A stretch of DNA of 64,000 nt, taken from contig NZ_MAFQ01000005.1 in NCBI RefSeq assembly GCF_002013895.1, positions 372,001 to 436,000 of the forward strand. Direction: 5' to 3'. The notes beneath the pieces were generated by a model, which saw only the letters and a list, made by a program, of their open reading frames with translations, was not told the DNA's origin and did no database searches. The position numbers and the translations under genes are program-made. The stretch is from Mycobacteroides franklinii. GTDB taxonomy: Bacteria; Actinomycetota; Actinomycetes; Mycobacteriales; Mycobacteriaceae. Shown here piece after piece: positions 32,868 to 41,538 of the stretch; the first letter of the stretch is position 1; each line of letters opens with the position of its first letter.

Positions 32868-34150
32868 CCCAGCGAGACGGGGAGGCGGCGCAGGCCGTGG
32901 ATGCCCATCCCGGCGTAGTACTCCGGCTCGCCGGCGAGCGATAGCCGGGGAAAGCGTTCGAAGAGGGACTGCAACGCCGTGTGCAGCTCGACGCGTGCTA
33001 GTACCTGGCCCAGGCAGACGTGAATTCCCGTGCCCAGCGTGATGTTTTCGCGCGCATTGGTCCGGGTGATGTCGAAGACGTCGGGGTTCTCGAACGCCGC
33101 CGGGTCGCGATTGGCCCCACCGAGAAGCAGCAGTGCCGACTGACCTGCCTCGATGGTGTGCCCGTCGATCTCGACCGTTTCGGTGGCGACGCGGGCCGAC
33201 CATTGATTCGAGGTGTCGTAGCGCATGAGCTCCTCGACGGCGTTGGGCCACAACTCTGGATCGGCGTGCAGCGCGGCCAGCTGGTCGGGGTGACGCAGCA
33301 GCGTGACGATCGCCTTGCCCATCAGGTGTGTGGTGGTGACGAATCCTGCTCCCAGGAACACCGCGAAGAACATCTTGAGCTCGAAGTGGCTCAGATCACT
33401 ATCGAGAAGTGCTGTGGCCAGCTCACTTTCGGTGCCATCCCGGCGCAGCCGGGTGACGTGTTTCTCGAGGTATGCGTCGATCTCGCGCAGGGCCGCGGTG
33501 CCGTCCTGATACTCGCGCCAAGACGGTGCGGTGGTTGCGATCAGCTGGATCGCGCGGTTCATCGCCGTGTACAGCCGCGAGTAGTCCTGCGGCGGAACGG
33601 CGATCATCTCGCCGATGACGGCGATCGGGATCTTCGCGGTGAAGTCGGCGATCAGATCCGGATTCTGGCGCTGCTGCAGCGCATCCAGGTGGCCGTTGGT
33701 CACCTCCTTGATGCGGCCGCGGAGGCTTTCGATCGCACGCGGGGTGAACGGGGCGGCGACGAGACGCCGCAGTCGCCCGTGATCCGGGGGATCGGTGATC
33801 AGAATCGAGGGTGGTTCGGCGGGATTGAGCAGCTGCGGATCGCTCCACGCGGCCAGACGTTGAATTATCGGGGAGCCGGACCGATGCTCGGGTTTGAAGG
33901 TGACGAACCGATTGTCGCGGAAGATGGTTCGAACGATCTGAGCGTCCGCGGTAAACCAACCGTCTCCGAATTTCGACATCCGCCCGCGGGCCCGGATTTT
34001 GTCGATGAAGCTGTAGATGTCGGCGGCGTGGGCGGTGTCGATGCCCAGCTGTGCAACGGGTTCTCCTTTGCGAGCAAGCCTTTTCAGGTACGCGCGAGCT
34101 ATGCCGTGTGTCACCAACCAATGCGTGCGCTGTTTGATCCGGTCCTGCAT
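32864..34150 (-). CDS. cytochrome P450 with altered haem-binding motif
   Basis: A 428-residue P450 monooxygenase. The I-helix oxygen-activation motif reads GAGFVTTTH, the ExxR helix is EELMRYD, and the cysteine loop is LGTGIHVCLGQVLAR. The normally near-invariant Phe of FGxGxHxCxG is Leu here, which can shift haem potential. It is separated by 57 bp from a co-directional paralogue at 34208, suggesting tandem duplication. Substrate unknown. Its stop overlaps the lpqI stop by 4 bp. Confidence 0.9.
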   Translation of the reverse strand: MQDRIKQRTHWLVTHGIARAYLKRLARKGEPVAQLGIDTAHAADIYSFIDKIRARGRMSKFGDGWFTADAQIVRTIFRDNRFVTFKPEHRSGSPIIQRLAAWSDPQLLNPAEPPSILITDPPDHGRLRRLVAAPFTPRAIESLRGRIKEVTNGHLDALQQRQNPDLIADFTAKIPIAVIGEMIAVPPQDYSRLYTAMNRAIQLIATTAPSWREYQDGTAALREIDAYLEKHVTRLRRDGTESELATALLDSDLSHFELKMFFAVFLGAGFVTTTHLMGKAIVTLLRHPDQLAALHADPELWPNAVEELMRYDTSNQWSARVATETVEIDGHTIEAGQSALLLLGGANRDPAAFENPDVFDITRTNARENITLGTGIHVCLGQVLARVELHTALQSLFERFPRLSLAGEPEYYAGMGIHGLRRLPVSLG

Positions 34151-34207
34151 CCATCCGATCCCCGTGTCGGCTCGCTCGATGCCGGATGGACACGAGCAAC
34201 ATCGAGA

Positions 34208-35548
34208 TTAGCTGTTCGATCGCACGTGGGCACGGCCGAGGTTCACGGGCAGATTTCCGAAGCCATGCAGATTGACGTGCTCACCGGGGGTGGGATCGGC
34301 AGCCAGGGCGAGGTCGGGGAAGCGCTCGAAGAGCGACTGCAGCGCCACCACGCCTTCCATTCGGGCCAGGCTTGCTCCGAGGCAGACATGGACACCGCTG
34401 CCGAAGGCCACATGCTCACGCGCGTTGGCGCGGCGTACATCGAAGGCATTGGGCTCGTCAAAAACCGACGGGTCGCGGTTGGCTCCGCCGAGAAGAAGTA
34501 CCGCCATCGCGCCGGCCTGGAGGGTGTGCCCGGGGAATTCGACGGCCTCGGTGGCCACCCGCGCGGTGAGCTGCACCGGCGAGTCGTACCGCAGGATCTC
34601 CTCGACGGCGTTGGGCCAGCCCTCCGGGTTCTCCCGCAGATGGGAGAGCTGCTCGGGGTGGCGAAGCAAGGCCACGATGCCGTTCCCGATCAAGTTGACC
34701 GTCGTCTCAAATCCTGCGCCCAGCAGTAGCGCCATGGTGGCCTTGAGTTCTCGGTCGTTCAGGCCGCCGTCGCGCACGATGCTGGCCAGGATGCCGTCGA
34801 TGGTGGGGTCCTGTGCGAGTTCCTTGCGCAGCCGGATCAGGTGGGCGTCGAAGTAGTAGTCGATCTCGGTCAGTGCTCGAGTAGCTTCTCGGTATGCGGC
34901 CCAAGGCATTCCGATATCGAGCAGAGTGGCGCCGTGATTGCCCCAGGCCAGCAAGAAGGGGGCGTCGGCACGCGGTACGCCGAGCATCTCGGCGATGATG
35001 GCCACCGGAAGTTGAGAGGCGTAATCCTCGAGCAGATCGGCGCGCTCGCCCTTCTCCAGGTTGTCGAGCAGTTCAACGGTGACCTCGCGGATTCGATCCT
35101 CCAACTTGCCCACGGCGCGCGGTGTGAAGGCCCTGGACACCAGCTTGCGGAACCGGGTGTGCTCTGGTGGATCCACGGCCAGCATGGCGGGCGGCTCGAC
35201 CGGGTTGGGCAGGCCGGGTTCGGTTCGTGCGTATATCCACCGCGAGAGGCCGGGCGGGAGCACGGGGGAGGGAAGGTTGTTCGGTGAGGCCGTGATGAAG
35301 CGGCTGTCCCGCAGGATCTCGCGCGTCATGTCCAGTCCGGTGAACACCAGGCCGGTCGCACGGGTGGGAGCGATCGGTCCTTGTGCGCGGATCTCTTCGA
35401 TGTATTGGTAGTGCTTCTCGGCGCGGTCGGGACCGAGGAGCAAGGCCGCCAGGGGCATCTTGCGTACCTGAGTCAGTAGCGCTGCGCGGCTGATGCCATG
35501 CATGGTGGCCCACCGCGACCAGTACTTGAGCTGATCCCTGGTTCGCAT
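34208..35548 (-). CDS. cytochrome P450
   Basis: A 446-residue P450. Key motifs: GAGFETTVNL in the I-helix, EEILRYDSP for ExxR, and FGSGVHVCLGASLARMEG around the haem cysteine, all canonical. GGAGG sits four bases before the ATG. It lies just upstream of the P450 at 32864 on the same strand and is divergent from a fatty-acyl-AMP ligase, with a 302-bp regulatory region between them. A lipid-type substrate linked to the ligase is possible but only inferred from position. Confidence 0.92.
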   Translation of the reverse strand: MRTRDQLKYWSRWATMHGISRAALLTQVRKMPLAALLLGPDRAEKHYQYIEEIRAQGPIAPTRATGLVFTGLDMTREILRDSRFITASPNNLPSPVLPPGLSRWIYARTEPGLPNPVEPPAMLAVDPPEHTRFRKLVSRAFTPRAVGKLEDRIREVTVELLDNLEKGERADLLEDYASQLPVAIIAEMLGVPRADAPFLLAWGNHGATLLDIGMPWAAYREATRALTEIDYYFDAHLIRLRKELAQDPTIDGILASIVRDGGLNDRELKATMALLLGAGFETTVNLIGNGIVALLRHPEQLSHLRENPEGWPNAVEEILRYDSPVQLTARVATEAVEFPGHTLQAGAMAVLLLGGANRDPSVFDEPNAFDVRRANAREHVAFGSGVHVCLGASLARMEGVVALQSLFERFPDLALAADPTPGEHVNLHGFGNLPVNLGRAHVRSNS

Positions 35549-35850
35549 AGTGCCTCCAACGCTGGATGCTATTTGGCACGAGTCTAATAGCGTCCCGGCC
35601 GGAAGGGAATGCCGAAACGGCCGCAGCGGTCGTACCCGTCACATCACCATGCCTGGGTGTTAAAGCGCACAGTGAACAATGTGCTCTCGGGCCTTTTTAG
35701 ACACGGCGTCTTAGTGAGACATCGAGTACCGTTTGCAACTGGTACGTCACGTACCATCTACGTTCGGTCGGGACCGTAGCAAAAGCGTGATGGCTCGTTC
35801 ATTGCTGCTCGTTCACCGGCTGTCGTAGTTACGGCTATGCGGAGGCTGCG
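35549..35850. other. divergent intergenic region between P450 and FAAL genes
   Basis: 302 bp without a gene. It is less G+C rich than its flanks and holds a near-perfect palindrome GGTACGT-C-ACGTACC at 35741-35755. A further GAGTACC lies just left of it at 35724-35730. A weak hairpin GCAC...GTGC followed by CTTTTTAG lies near 35670-35700. This region must carry both promoters. Confidence 0.5.
35741..35755. promoter_or_regulatory. palindromic operator candidate GGTACGTCACGTACC
   Basis: Seven-base arms around one central base, about 95 bp before the FadD32-like gene and 190 bp before the divergent P450. The shape suits a TetR-family dimer. No regulator gene lies next to it. Confidence 0.5.
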
Positions 35851-37686
35851 ATGAACTCAGTTGTGTCAGGGTTGCGGGTCGAGGAGTACCTCGATGAGAC
35901 GGGTGCAATCTCGCTTCCGGACGGCTATACCGTCAACCACTACCTGGAATGCGCGGTCGACGGACCGCACGACACTTTTGCCTACCGCTACATGGACTTC
36001 AGCAGCGATCCCGATGGTGTGCCCGCTGACCTGACCTGGCCGCAGCTCCGCGCGCGTTCACGCGCGGTGGCGGCGAGGCTTCAGCAGGTGACCAAACCCG
36101 GTGATCGGGTCGCGATCCTGGCCCCGCAGAGCCTGGACTACGTCATCGGCTTCTTCGCCGCCATCGAGGCCGGGAACATCGCCGTGCCCCTGTTCGCCCC
36201 GGAACTCCCCGGACACGCCGAACGGCTCGACGCGGTCCTTGCCGACGCCCACCCGACGGTCGTGCTGACCAACCAGGCGGCCGCGGAATCCGTCGGCAGC
36301 TTCATCCGAAGGCTGCCGCGTGAACGTCGCCCCCGGGTCTTGGCGGTCGATGGCGTGCCGGACTCGGTGGGTGCGACGTACGCACGGGTGACCCCGGATA
36401 CCGATGACATCGCCTACCTGCAGTACACGTCGGGCTCGACGCGCGTGCCCGCCGGTGTGGAGATCACCCATCGTGCGGTGATGACCAACGTGCTGCAGAT
36501 GGTCATCTCGGTCGGCCTGGATGTGGATGTGCGGGGAGCAAGTTGGCTGCCGCTGTACCACGACATGGGCCTGCTGATGCTGATGTTCCCGCTCTGCGGC
36601 GGCCGCATGACGCTGATGTCTCCGATGTCTTTCGTGCGCAGACCCGGCCGCTGGATCAAAGAATTAGCCGCCGCGTCCCACGCCGGACGCACCTTCGGTG
36701 CCGCCCCCAATTTCGCCTTCGAGCTTGCCGCCGAGCGGGGCCTGCCGAAGGACGGCGAAACCCTGGACCTCAGCAATGTCGCCGGACTGATCAATGGCTC
36801 CGAGCCGGTCAGCATCGCGTCGATCCGCAAGTTCAACGAAGCCTTCGGTCCATATGGGCTGCCGCACACCGCGATCAAGCCGTCCTACGGGATGGCAGAG
36901 GCGACGCTGTTCGTCTCCTCCATCGCCCCTGATGCGGAGCCGTCTGTCATCTACGTGGATCGTGAGCAGTTGGGTGCTGGGTACGCCACCCGGGTGAACG
37001 CCGCGCACGAGAACGCGATGCCGCAGGTGTCCTGCGGACAGATCGCTCGCAGCCAGTGGGCCGTCATCGTCAACCCCAACGCAGAGGCGGAGCTGCCCGA
37101 TGGCCAGATTGGCGAGATCTGGTTACACGGCAACAACATTGGTCGCGGGTACTGGGGCCGGTCGGAGGAGACCAACCTTTCCTTCCATAACAAACTGCAG
37201 GCGCGCCTGGATGAGGGCAGCCACGCGACCGGCACCGAACCGGGCGCCATCTGGTTCCGCACGGGCGACCTCGGTGTCTATCTGGACGGCGAGCTGTACA
37301 TCACCGGCCGGGTCAAAGACCTGGTGATCGTGGACGGCCGCAACCATTACCCCCACGACATCGAGGCCACTGTCGAAGATGCCTCGCCGGTGGTGCGGCG
37401 CGGGTTCGTGGCAGCCTTCTCTGTGCCGGCCAACGAACTGCCCGCGGGTGTCGACGAGGGCGATGGTGCCGGCGAGAGGTTGGTCATCGTCGCCGAACGG
37501 GCCGCAGGAGCCGGACGGGCGGAACCCGGCCCCATCGTCGATGCGATCCGGGCCGCCGTCTCCCGTCGGCACACCCTGCCGGTCGCCGATGTCCGGCTGG
37601 TTCAGGCCGGTGCCATCCCGCGCACCAGCAGCGGAAAAATCGCGCGCCGAGCCTGTCGTCAGCAGTACCTCACCGACCAATCGTGA
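35851..37686 (+). CDS. fatty-acyl-AMP ligase, FadD32-like
   Basis: A 611-residue adenylate-forming enzyme. It aligns by eye along its length with FadD32: RVAILAPQSLDYVIGFFAA, the AMP-binding P-loop YLQYTSGSTRVPAGVEITH, GSEPVS, KPSYGMAEATLFVS, WFRTGDLGVY, GRVKDLVIVDGRNHYPHDIE and the C-terminal TSSGKIARRACR. FAALs activate fatty acids as acyl-adenylates and hand them to polyketide synthases or carriers. The true fadD32 is in the mycolate cluster with pks13; none is here, so this is a paralogue whose acceptor lies elsewhere. Upstream is a divergent P450 and a palindromic operator candidate. Confidence 0.9.
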   Translation: MNSVVSGLRVEEYLDETGAISLPDGYTVNHYLECAVDGPHDTFAYRYMDFSSDPDGVPADLTWPQLRARSRAVAARLQQVTKPGDRVAILAPQSLDYVIGFFAAIEAGNIAVPLFAPELPGHAERLDAVLADAHPTVVLTNQAAAESVGSFIRRLPRERRPRVLAVDGVPDSVGATYARVTPDTDDIAYLQYTSGSTRVPAGVEITHRAVMTNVLQMVISVGLDVDVRGASWLPLYHDMGLLMLMFPLCGGRMTLMSPMSFVRRPGRWIKELAAASHAGRTFGAAPNFAFELAAERGLPKDGETLDLSNVAGLINGSEPVSIASIRKFNEAFGPYGLPHTAIKPSYGMAEATLFVSSIAPDAEPSVIYVDREQLGAGYATRVNAAHENAMPQVSCGQIARSQWAVIVNPNAEAELPDGQIGEIWLHGNNIGRGYWGRSEETNLSFHNKLQARLDEGSHATGTEPGAIWFRTGDLGVYLDGELYITGRVKDLVIVDGRNHYPHDIEATVEDASPVVRRGFVAAFSVPANELPAGVDEGDGAGERLVIVAERAAGAGRAEPGPIVDAIRAAVSRRHTLPVADVRLVQAGAIPRTSSGKIARRACRQQYLTDQS

Positions 37687-37722
37687 GATCTTCTGCGATC
37701 TCCTGAAGATTTTTCGATGAGG

Positions 37723-37750
37723 TGTCGATTCCGGGGAGGTCTATTCGTGG
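37723..37750 (+). promoter_or_regulatory. ECF42-type promoter before DGPF genes
   Basis: TGTCGA at 37723-37728 and CGTGG at 37746-37750 with 17 bp between them repeat exactly the element before the ECF42 sigma gene. It lies about 60 bp before the first DGPF gene, giving a 5' leader of roughly 55 nt. Confidence 0.72.
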
Positions 37751-37811
37751 TGAGGTTGAAGGGAAGCCGATAGGGCGCCCGATCGCCAGATACGGATAGG
37801 AAGGGACGACC

Positions 37812-38168
37812 ATGAAGCAGTACCTGCTCTCGGTTCACAGCTACGCCAACAACGCCGTCAACGTGAGTGACGCGGACATGGAACGGCTGTACGCCCAGAC
37901 CGGCGCGGTCAACGAGAAGATGAAGGAGGCCGGTGTCTGGGTCTTCGCGAACGGGCTGACCGAACCGTCGGATGCGACGGTGGTCCGCAGCGTGGGCGGC
38001 AAGGTCACCGCTACCGACGGCCCGTACCTGGAGACCAAGGAACATCTCGGCGGCTTCTGGATCATCAACGCCCCCGACCTCGACGCGGCCCTGAAATGGG
38101 CTGCCGAAGGATCGGCGGCCTGCGAGGAGCCTGTCGAGGTGCGTCCCTTCCAGGACCAGGAGGCCTGA
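37812..38168 (+). CDS. YCII/DGPF-domain protein 1
   Basis: A 118-residue YCII-related protein. The ferredoxin-like core starts MKQYLLSVHSY and contains the family motif TDGPYLETKEHLGGF and the closing VEVRPF. Such DGPF proteins are the standard targets and neighbours of ECF42 sigma factors; their biochemical role is not established. AGGAAGGGACG precedes the ATG. It forms a two-gene unit with the next DGPF gene (one base between stop and start) under a TGTCGA-N17-CGTGG promoter. Confidence 0.9.
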   Translation: MKQYLLSVHSYANNAVNVSDADMERLYAQTGAVNEKMKEAGVWVFANGLTEPSDATVVRSVGGKVTATDGPYLETKEHLGGFWIINAPDLDAALKWAAEGSAACEEPVEVRPFQDQEA

Positions 38169-38169
38169 C

Positions 38170-38532
38170 ATGAGCCGCTACATGTTGTCGATCGTCTACG
38201 CGCCCGGTGCGCTCCAGCCCGACGAGTCGGCGCTGGAAACCATTGGCGCCGATGTACAGGCGCTCACCCGTCGCATGCAGGAAGCGGGGGTGTGGCTGTT
38301 CGCGGCCGGTCTGCAGCCTGCCGACACCGCCACGATGGTCGTCGCCGGCGCATCCGGCCACACCACCACCGACGGGCCGTACACCGAAACCAAGGAACAG
38401 CTTGGGGGATTCAGCATCATCGATGTGCCGACGCTGGCCGAGGCACAGCAGTGGGCGGCCGAGGTATCCCGTGCGGTGTGGTGCCCCATTGAGGTGCGCG
38501 GCCTGGACCGGGGCTGCGGCGAGGTCGACTGA
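38170..38532 (+). CDS. YCII/DGPF-domain protein 2
   Basis: A 120-residue second YCII-related protein: MSRYMLSIVYAPGA, TDGPYTETKEQLGGFSI and the CPIEVRG ending. It is clearly a paralogue of the upstream gene, with the same motif order and spacing. It starts one base after the upstream stop, so the two are co-translated. A heterodimer is possible because the family fold normally dimerises. It ends just before the convergent MerR gene. Confidence 0.9.
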   Translation: MSRYMLSIVYAPGALQPDESALETIGADVQALTRRMQEAGVWLFAAGLQPADTATMVVAGASGHTTTDGPYTETKEQLGGFSIIDVPTLAEAQQWAAEVSRAVWCPIEVRGLDRGCGEVD

Positions 38533-38534
38533 GA

Positions 38535-39275
38535 TCAGGCAGACGAGGCCGGGCGGTCGCGCTCCAGTACCGCCTCGGCTTCGTCGGCCTGTTGCAGCAG
38601 GATCGGGTCGACGGTGTCATCGAGGGCCCGTGCTAACAGGCGCGAGGCCAGCGTGACCGTCAATTGCTTTGCTCGCGAGGCATTTTCGGCAATATTCTCC
38701 CAATCGCCGGAGGTGTAGCCGGACTCGACGAAGGGCTGCCACACGTCGGCCACGTACGCACCCAAGAGCAGCTGTGCGATCTGATGCTGGAGCCGGTCTA
38801 CCTCGCGCAGGGTCTCGGATATACGAGTCAACGACATGCCCGCCGTCACCAGTAGGTCGACGGTGTCGAGAGTCTCCGGGTCTCGAACCGATACCGTCTT
38901 CTTGTCGATATCGGACACCAGGCCCGCCTCGGCGAGCATCGCATCGGCACCCACGCCGAGGCGTTTGATCAGCTCGGCACGCGGCATCACCACGGGCGCG
39001 CCGGTGGCGAAGGGGCTCAGGGCCTCGGCGACCATCTTGCGGACGCTGTCTTCGGAGCCGCCGCCGGAATCGATGACCCGGCGGATGACATCGAGCGGAA
39101 AGCCCTGGGATTTCAGGTTTTTGACGTGGTTGATGATCGCGACGTGCTCGTCGGAGTAGATGCCGACGCGGCCCCGCTTCTCGGGAGGGGGTACCAGTCC
39201 GAGTGTCTGACACTCGCGGATGTTGCGCGCCGTCATGGCCACCCGCTGTGCCAGCTGGTCGATAGTCAGGTCCAT
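38535..39275 (-). CDS. MerR-family transcriptional regulator
   Basis: A 246-residue regulator. The N-terminal winged helix reads MDLTIDQLAQRVAMTARNIRECQTLGLVPPPEKRGRVGIYSDEHV, the MerR DNA-binding domain with the NIR segment, followed by a helical effector region without the cysteines of metal sensors. So it likely senses an organic ligand. It is divergent from the metal-protein and P450 operon with an 80-bp gap containing the palindrome ACGGAAGTTTCCGT. MerR proteins usually activate from such spacer-located dyads. Confidence 0.88.
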   Translation of the reverse strand: MDLTIDQLAQRVAMTARNIRECQTLGLVPPPEKRGRVGIYSDEHVAIINHVKNLKSQGFPLDVIRRVIDSGGGSEDSVRKMVAEALSPFATGAPVVMPRAELIKRLGVGADAMLAEAGLVSDIDKKTVSVRDPETLDTVDLLVTAGMSLTRISETLREVDRLQHQIAQLLLGAYVADVWQPFVESGYTSGDWENIAENASRAKQLTVTLASRLLARALDDTVDPILLQQADEAEAVLERDRPASSA

Positions 39276-39304
39276 CAGGTCTAAAGATTACCCCATTGTC
39301 CGTT

Positions 39305-39318
39305 ACGGAAGTTTCCGT
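39305..39318. promoter_or_regulatory. palindrome ACGGAAGTTTCCGT, MerR operator candidate
   Basis: Six-base arms around GT lie between the divergent MerR gene and the operon at 39356. A TTATGTTTATAT stretch just downstream may hold the -10 box of the rightward promoter. Confidence 0.5.
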
Positions 39319-39355
39319 TATGTTTATATCTGGAACGTCAACGGAGAGGATCCCC

Positions 39356-40246
39356 ATGACCGTCGCTGCCCAGGCGAGTTACCCGAAGACCCGACGGATT
39401 GCATTCCGGTTCGATGAGCCAGATTCTGCACAAAGGTATTTCGCGAACAACGACATCGCGTTCAGTCATACGGTGGCGTTCCTGTCGGCAGTTTTTCCGC
39501 CAGGGGAGGACATCTTCGTCCGCTCGGTGCGACGGTATCGCGACAAGATCACCGATCCCGATCTGAAGAAGCGGGTGGCCGGGTTTATCGGCCAGGAAAT
39601 GACACATGGGCTGCATCACCGCGATCTCAACAAGCAACTCGCTGAAATGGGCTATCCGACCGCGTGGTTCGAGTACATCCTGAACAGCACCGAACGGCTG
39701 GAGAAGTTTCTCGACGAGCAATACCCCGACCCGGACAGGTGCCGCAGGTTCCGGCACCTGCTGTTGGCGTTCACTGTCGGCGCCGAGCACTTCACCGCGG
39801 TGCTGGCCGAGAACGTGCTGAGTCGTCCGGAACTGCAGCACATGATGACCGATCCCGAAATCAAGAATCTGCTCAACTGGCACGCCATCGAGGAGCTGGA
39901 GCACAAGTCGGTTGCCTTCGATGTCTACCGCACCATCGGTGGGTCAGAAACGTTACGTATCAACATGATGCGGGTGCTGGCCAATATCGTGATACCGGTC
40001 GGCGTGCTCTCTTCCTGGGTTTCGATCCTGACCACCGATCCTGTCGGCCGAAAGCAGCCATGGCGTGTGCTGCGCGAAACCGTTGGTGTGGTCCGGGGTC
40101 CCCTGCTGCGCGGCTTCTATCGGGAGATGAAGCCATTCACGCGCAGGGGATTTCATCCCGATGACATCGACACCAACGCCCTCCTGGTCGAATGGCAAGA
40201 AAGGCTCTTCGGTACCAATGGGGAGCTTGTGGATCACCTGAAATGA
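39356..40246 (+). CDS. PF10118-type metal-dependent hydrolase, diiron-like
   Basis: A 296-residue helical protein of the family labelled predicted metal-dependent hydrolase (PF10118). It has ExxH-type clusters: GQEMTHGLHHRDLN, VGAEHFTAVLAENV and WHAIEELEHKSVAFDVY. These look more like a carboxylate diiron site than a classical hydrolase centre. ATG 39356 has GGAGAGGA five bases upstream; the frame extends further left without support. It overlaps the P450 gene by ATGA, so both work in one pathway, probably oxidation of a lipophilic compound under control of the divergent MerR protein. Confidence 0.85.
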   Translation: MTVAAQASYPKTRRIAFRFDEPDSAQRYFANNDIAFSHTVAFLSAVFPPGEDIFVRSVRRYRDKITDPDLKKRVAGFIGQEMTHGLHHRDLNKQLAEMGYPTAWFEYILNSTERLEKFLDEQYPDPDRCRRFRHLLLAFTVGAEHFTAVLAENVLSRPELQHMMTDPEIKNLLNWHAIEELEHKSVAFDVYRTIGGSETLRINMMRVLANIVIPVGVLSSWVSILTTDPVGRKQPWRVLRETVGVVRGPLLRGFYREMKPFTRRGFHPDDIDTNALLVEWQERLFGTNGELVDHLK

Positions 40247-41538
40247 CGCTCAAACACGACATGCGGCTGGTGCGCACCACCACAAGCCCGGTGGTGCGGT
40301 CCATCGTGACGAATGCGTCGAATGAACTGCGTGCCAAGGTGCGCCGCCGCGTGTTCCCCGGCGTGCAGGAGACCACCTTCGATCCCATGGATCCGCAGAC
40401 CGCAGCCAATCCTCACGTCGGCTATCGGGCACTGCTGGCCGGCGGCCGCGTGCACTACAACCGCAAGCGCAACATCTTCATCTTGTGCCGTTACGAGGAT
40501 GTGCGGGCGGCCGCCCGTAACGACGCGCTGCTGTCGAATCGGGATGGAGTGGTGCGGGCCCGGTTTGATGTGCCCGTCCTGTTGAATATGGACCGGCCAC
40601 GACATACCGAACTGCGGCGTAGGGCGCTGCCCGGGTTTACTCGCGGTGCCCTGGAGGGCTGGGCGCCCACCGTGGACCAGCTGGCCGCCGAGCTGGTGAC
40701 CGACCTGCTCGACAATCCTGGTTGGGATGTCGTTGAACATCTTGCGGTTCCCTTGCCGATGCGGATGATCGCGCACATTCTGGGCATACCACCCGAAGAT
40801 GAGGCGTTTTTCCGCCACTGGTCCAACGAGTCGGTCCGCGTCGCCGATGTGCAGTTCTCCCTCAAGGGTGTTGGTCAGGTTCCGGGGACTCTCAACGGAG
40901 TCCGGCATCTGCACGACTACTTCATGACCCAGCTCGGCAAGGGCAATCTGCTGGGGTCAGACACCATGTTGGGCAAGCTGGTTGCCGATGCAGGTGAAGG
41001 TCAGATCAGCCACGACGAGCTGTTCTACTTCACGCTGCTGCTCCTGTTGGCGGGCAACGAGACCACCACGAATTTGTTGAGCACCATGTTTCTGACCATG
41101 TCGGAGAACCCGGACCAGTTCGAGCTCGTCAGGTCCGACCCGCAGCTTCTTGCCGGAGCGGTGGAGGAGCAGCTGCGCTACTCCTCGCCGATTCAGAACT
41201 TCTATCGAACTGCGGCACAGGACTATTGCGTAGGTGACGCGGTGATTCCGGCGGGGTCGCGCGTCGCCCTATTGTGGGGTGCGGCCAACCGCGACCCACG
41301 CGAGTTCGAGGACCCTGATCGCTTTCTCGCCGCCCGGCCCGTCAGTCAGCATGTGGCGTTCGGCTCGGGTGTGCACCTGTGTCTGGGCGCGGGGCTGGCC
41401 CGCATGGAGGGACAGGCCGTGTTGCGTGAGCTCGTCAATCGGGTGGAACGCATCGAGATCACCGACGAGCCGCGATGGACTACCAACAGTTCGTTGCGCG
41501 GTCTCGAGGAGCTGCGCGTGCGTGCCGTGCCCCGCTAG
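40243..41538 (+). CDS. cytochrome P450
   Basis: A 431-residue P450. Motifs: LLLAGNETTTNL in the I-helix, EEQLRYSSP for ExxR, and FGSGVHLCLGAGLARMEG around the haem cysteine. It begins inside the stop of the PF10118 gene (ATGA), meaning coupled translation. The third P450 in this 9-kb stretch, it is not closely similar by eye to the tandem pair at 32864 and 34208. Its stop overlaps the terC stop by 4 bp. Confidence 0.92.
   Translation: MTLKHDMRLVRTTTSPVVRSIVTNASNELRAKVRRRVFPGVQETTFDPMDPQTAANPHVGYRALLAGGRVHYNRKRNIFILCRYEDVRAAARNDALLSNRDGVVRARFDVPVLLNMDRPRHTELRRRALPGFTRGALEGWAPTVDQLAAELVTDLLDNPGWDVVEHLAVPLPMRMIAHILGIPPEDEAFFRHWSNESVRVADVQFSLKGVGQVPGTLNGVRHLHDYFMTQLGKGNLLGSDTMLGKLVADAGEGQISHDELFYFTLLLLLAGNETTTNLLSTMFLTMSENPDQFELVRSDPQLLAGAVEEQLRYSSPIQNFYRTAAQDYCVGDAVIPAGSRVALLWGAANRDPREFEDPDRFLAARPVSQHVAFGSGVHLCLGAGLARMEGQAVLRELVNRVERIEITDEPRWTTNSSLRGLEELRVRAVPR

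Noticed and set aside
31833..33251. 472-codon minus-strand frame antisense to lpqI
   Set aside because: Low-complexity Arg/Gly/His composition, overlapping two genes with catalytic motifs.
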